Of a stretch of 5,778 nt of DNA, positions 5,655 through 5,778 are shown in pieces. The DNA is taken from NCBI GenBank assembly GCA_013813605.1, contig JACCRL010000126.1:1-5778 (forward strand), in the 5' to 3' direction. This DNA comes from Gemmatimonadaceae bacterium (GTDB taxonomy: Bacteria > Gemmatimonadota > Gemmatimonadetes > Gemmatimonadales > Gemmatimonadaceae). The notes beneath the pieces were generated by a model that was not told the origin of the DNA, did not search any database, and saw only the letters and a list, made by a program, of their open reading frames with translations. The stretch's first letter is position 1. Each line of letters begins with the position of its first letter. Position numbers and translations under genes: made by a program.

Positions 5655-5778
5655 CTATCTGCCGAACCCCGCCAGCGTCTCGCTCATGACGTCGATCATC
5701 GCCTTCGCACTCCAACGGTCGCGTCCGTTGTACAGGAAGGTGAATGCGATCACCTCGCCATTGGCCGCCGTCACGTAA
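5655..5778 (-). CDS. dacB: C-terminal end of a probable D-alanyl-D-alanine carboxypeptidase, PBP4 / peptidase S13 type (partial)
   Basis: Reading the minus strand from the window edge gives 40 codons ending in TAG at 5657-5655: YVTAANGEVIAFTFLYNG, then a helix DRWSAKAMIDVMSETLAGF ending in GR. This matches the last hairpin and terminal helix of peptidase S13 (PBP4) enzymes, whose C-terminus typically reads GYVTT-x-x-G-x-x-LAFSF-hydrophobic-N followed by a helix with paired alanines. Those enzymes trim or cleave peptidoglycan cross-links in the periplasm. The catalytic SxxK, SxN and KTG motifs lie beyond the window, so activity cannot be checked; another serine beta-lactamase-fold protein with the same ending is possible. 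It is upstream of the 114-residue gene on the same strand, 136 bases away. Confidence 0.62.
   Translation of the reverse strand, partial: YVTAANGEVIAFTFLYNGRDRWSAKAMIDVMSETLAGFGR

Noticed and set aside
5527..5778. Open + strand frame starting ATG AAA ACA and running off the window end
   Set aside because: It lies opposite the PBP4-like C-terminus, whose motif is recognisable, and the encoded peptide shows no family features. It is kept only as a very weak possibility of a small + strand gene.

Overview
The window is GC-rich, densely packed bacterial chromosome. It has short or overlapping gene junctions, no RNA genes, no mobile elements and no CRISPR. The style suggests Gemmatimonadota or a similar high-GC Gram-negative soil lineage: a lipoprotein with a short lipobox signal peptide, a fused PabB-PabC, and a small arginine-pair protein of a type I associate with Gemmatimonas-like genomes. 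This placement is inference, because no marker gene is present.

Layout from left to right. Positions 1-256 (+) hold the C-terminal end of a GGDEF (diguanylate cyclase) protein, with an apparent reading-frame break near 101-104. Overlapping it by 10 bases is a 347-residue predicted lipoprotein of unknown function with propeller-like 'SPD' segments (247-1290, +). It converges on a YccU-type CoA-binding protein (1299-1754, -). That gene diverges across a 94-base gap from an NAD(P)-dependent dehydrogenase of the saccharopine dehydrogenase superfamily (1849-2994, +), whose motifs most resemble lysine 6-dehydrogenase. Next on the + strand is a bifunctional PabB-PabC fusion (about 2925-4736) that makes p-aminobenzoate for folate. 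It has no good start codon outside the preceding gene.

The right end is a minus-strand block, in transcription order: the last 40 codons of a probable PBP4-type D-Ala-D-Ala carboxypeptidase (5655-5778), a 136-base gap, a conserved-looking 114-residue hypothetical protein (5174-5518), and a four-helix DoxX-family membrane protein (4741-5157). The last two are 16 bases apart and probably form an operon that runs head-on into pabB-pabC with 4 bases between the stop codons.

Overall this is ordinary housekeeping and metabolic sequence: c-di-GMP signalling, lysine catabolism, folate synthesis and cell-envelope functions. I find no convincing undescribed multi-gene system. The points most worth checking are the broken GGDEF frame, the missing conventional start of pabB-pabC, the lysine 6-dehydrogenase assignment and the small arginine-pair protein next to DoxX.
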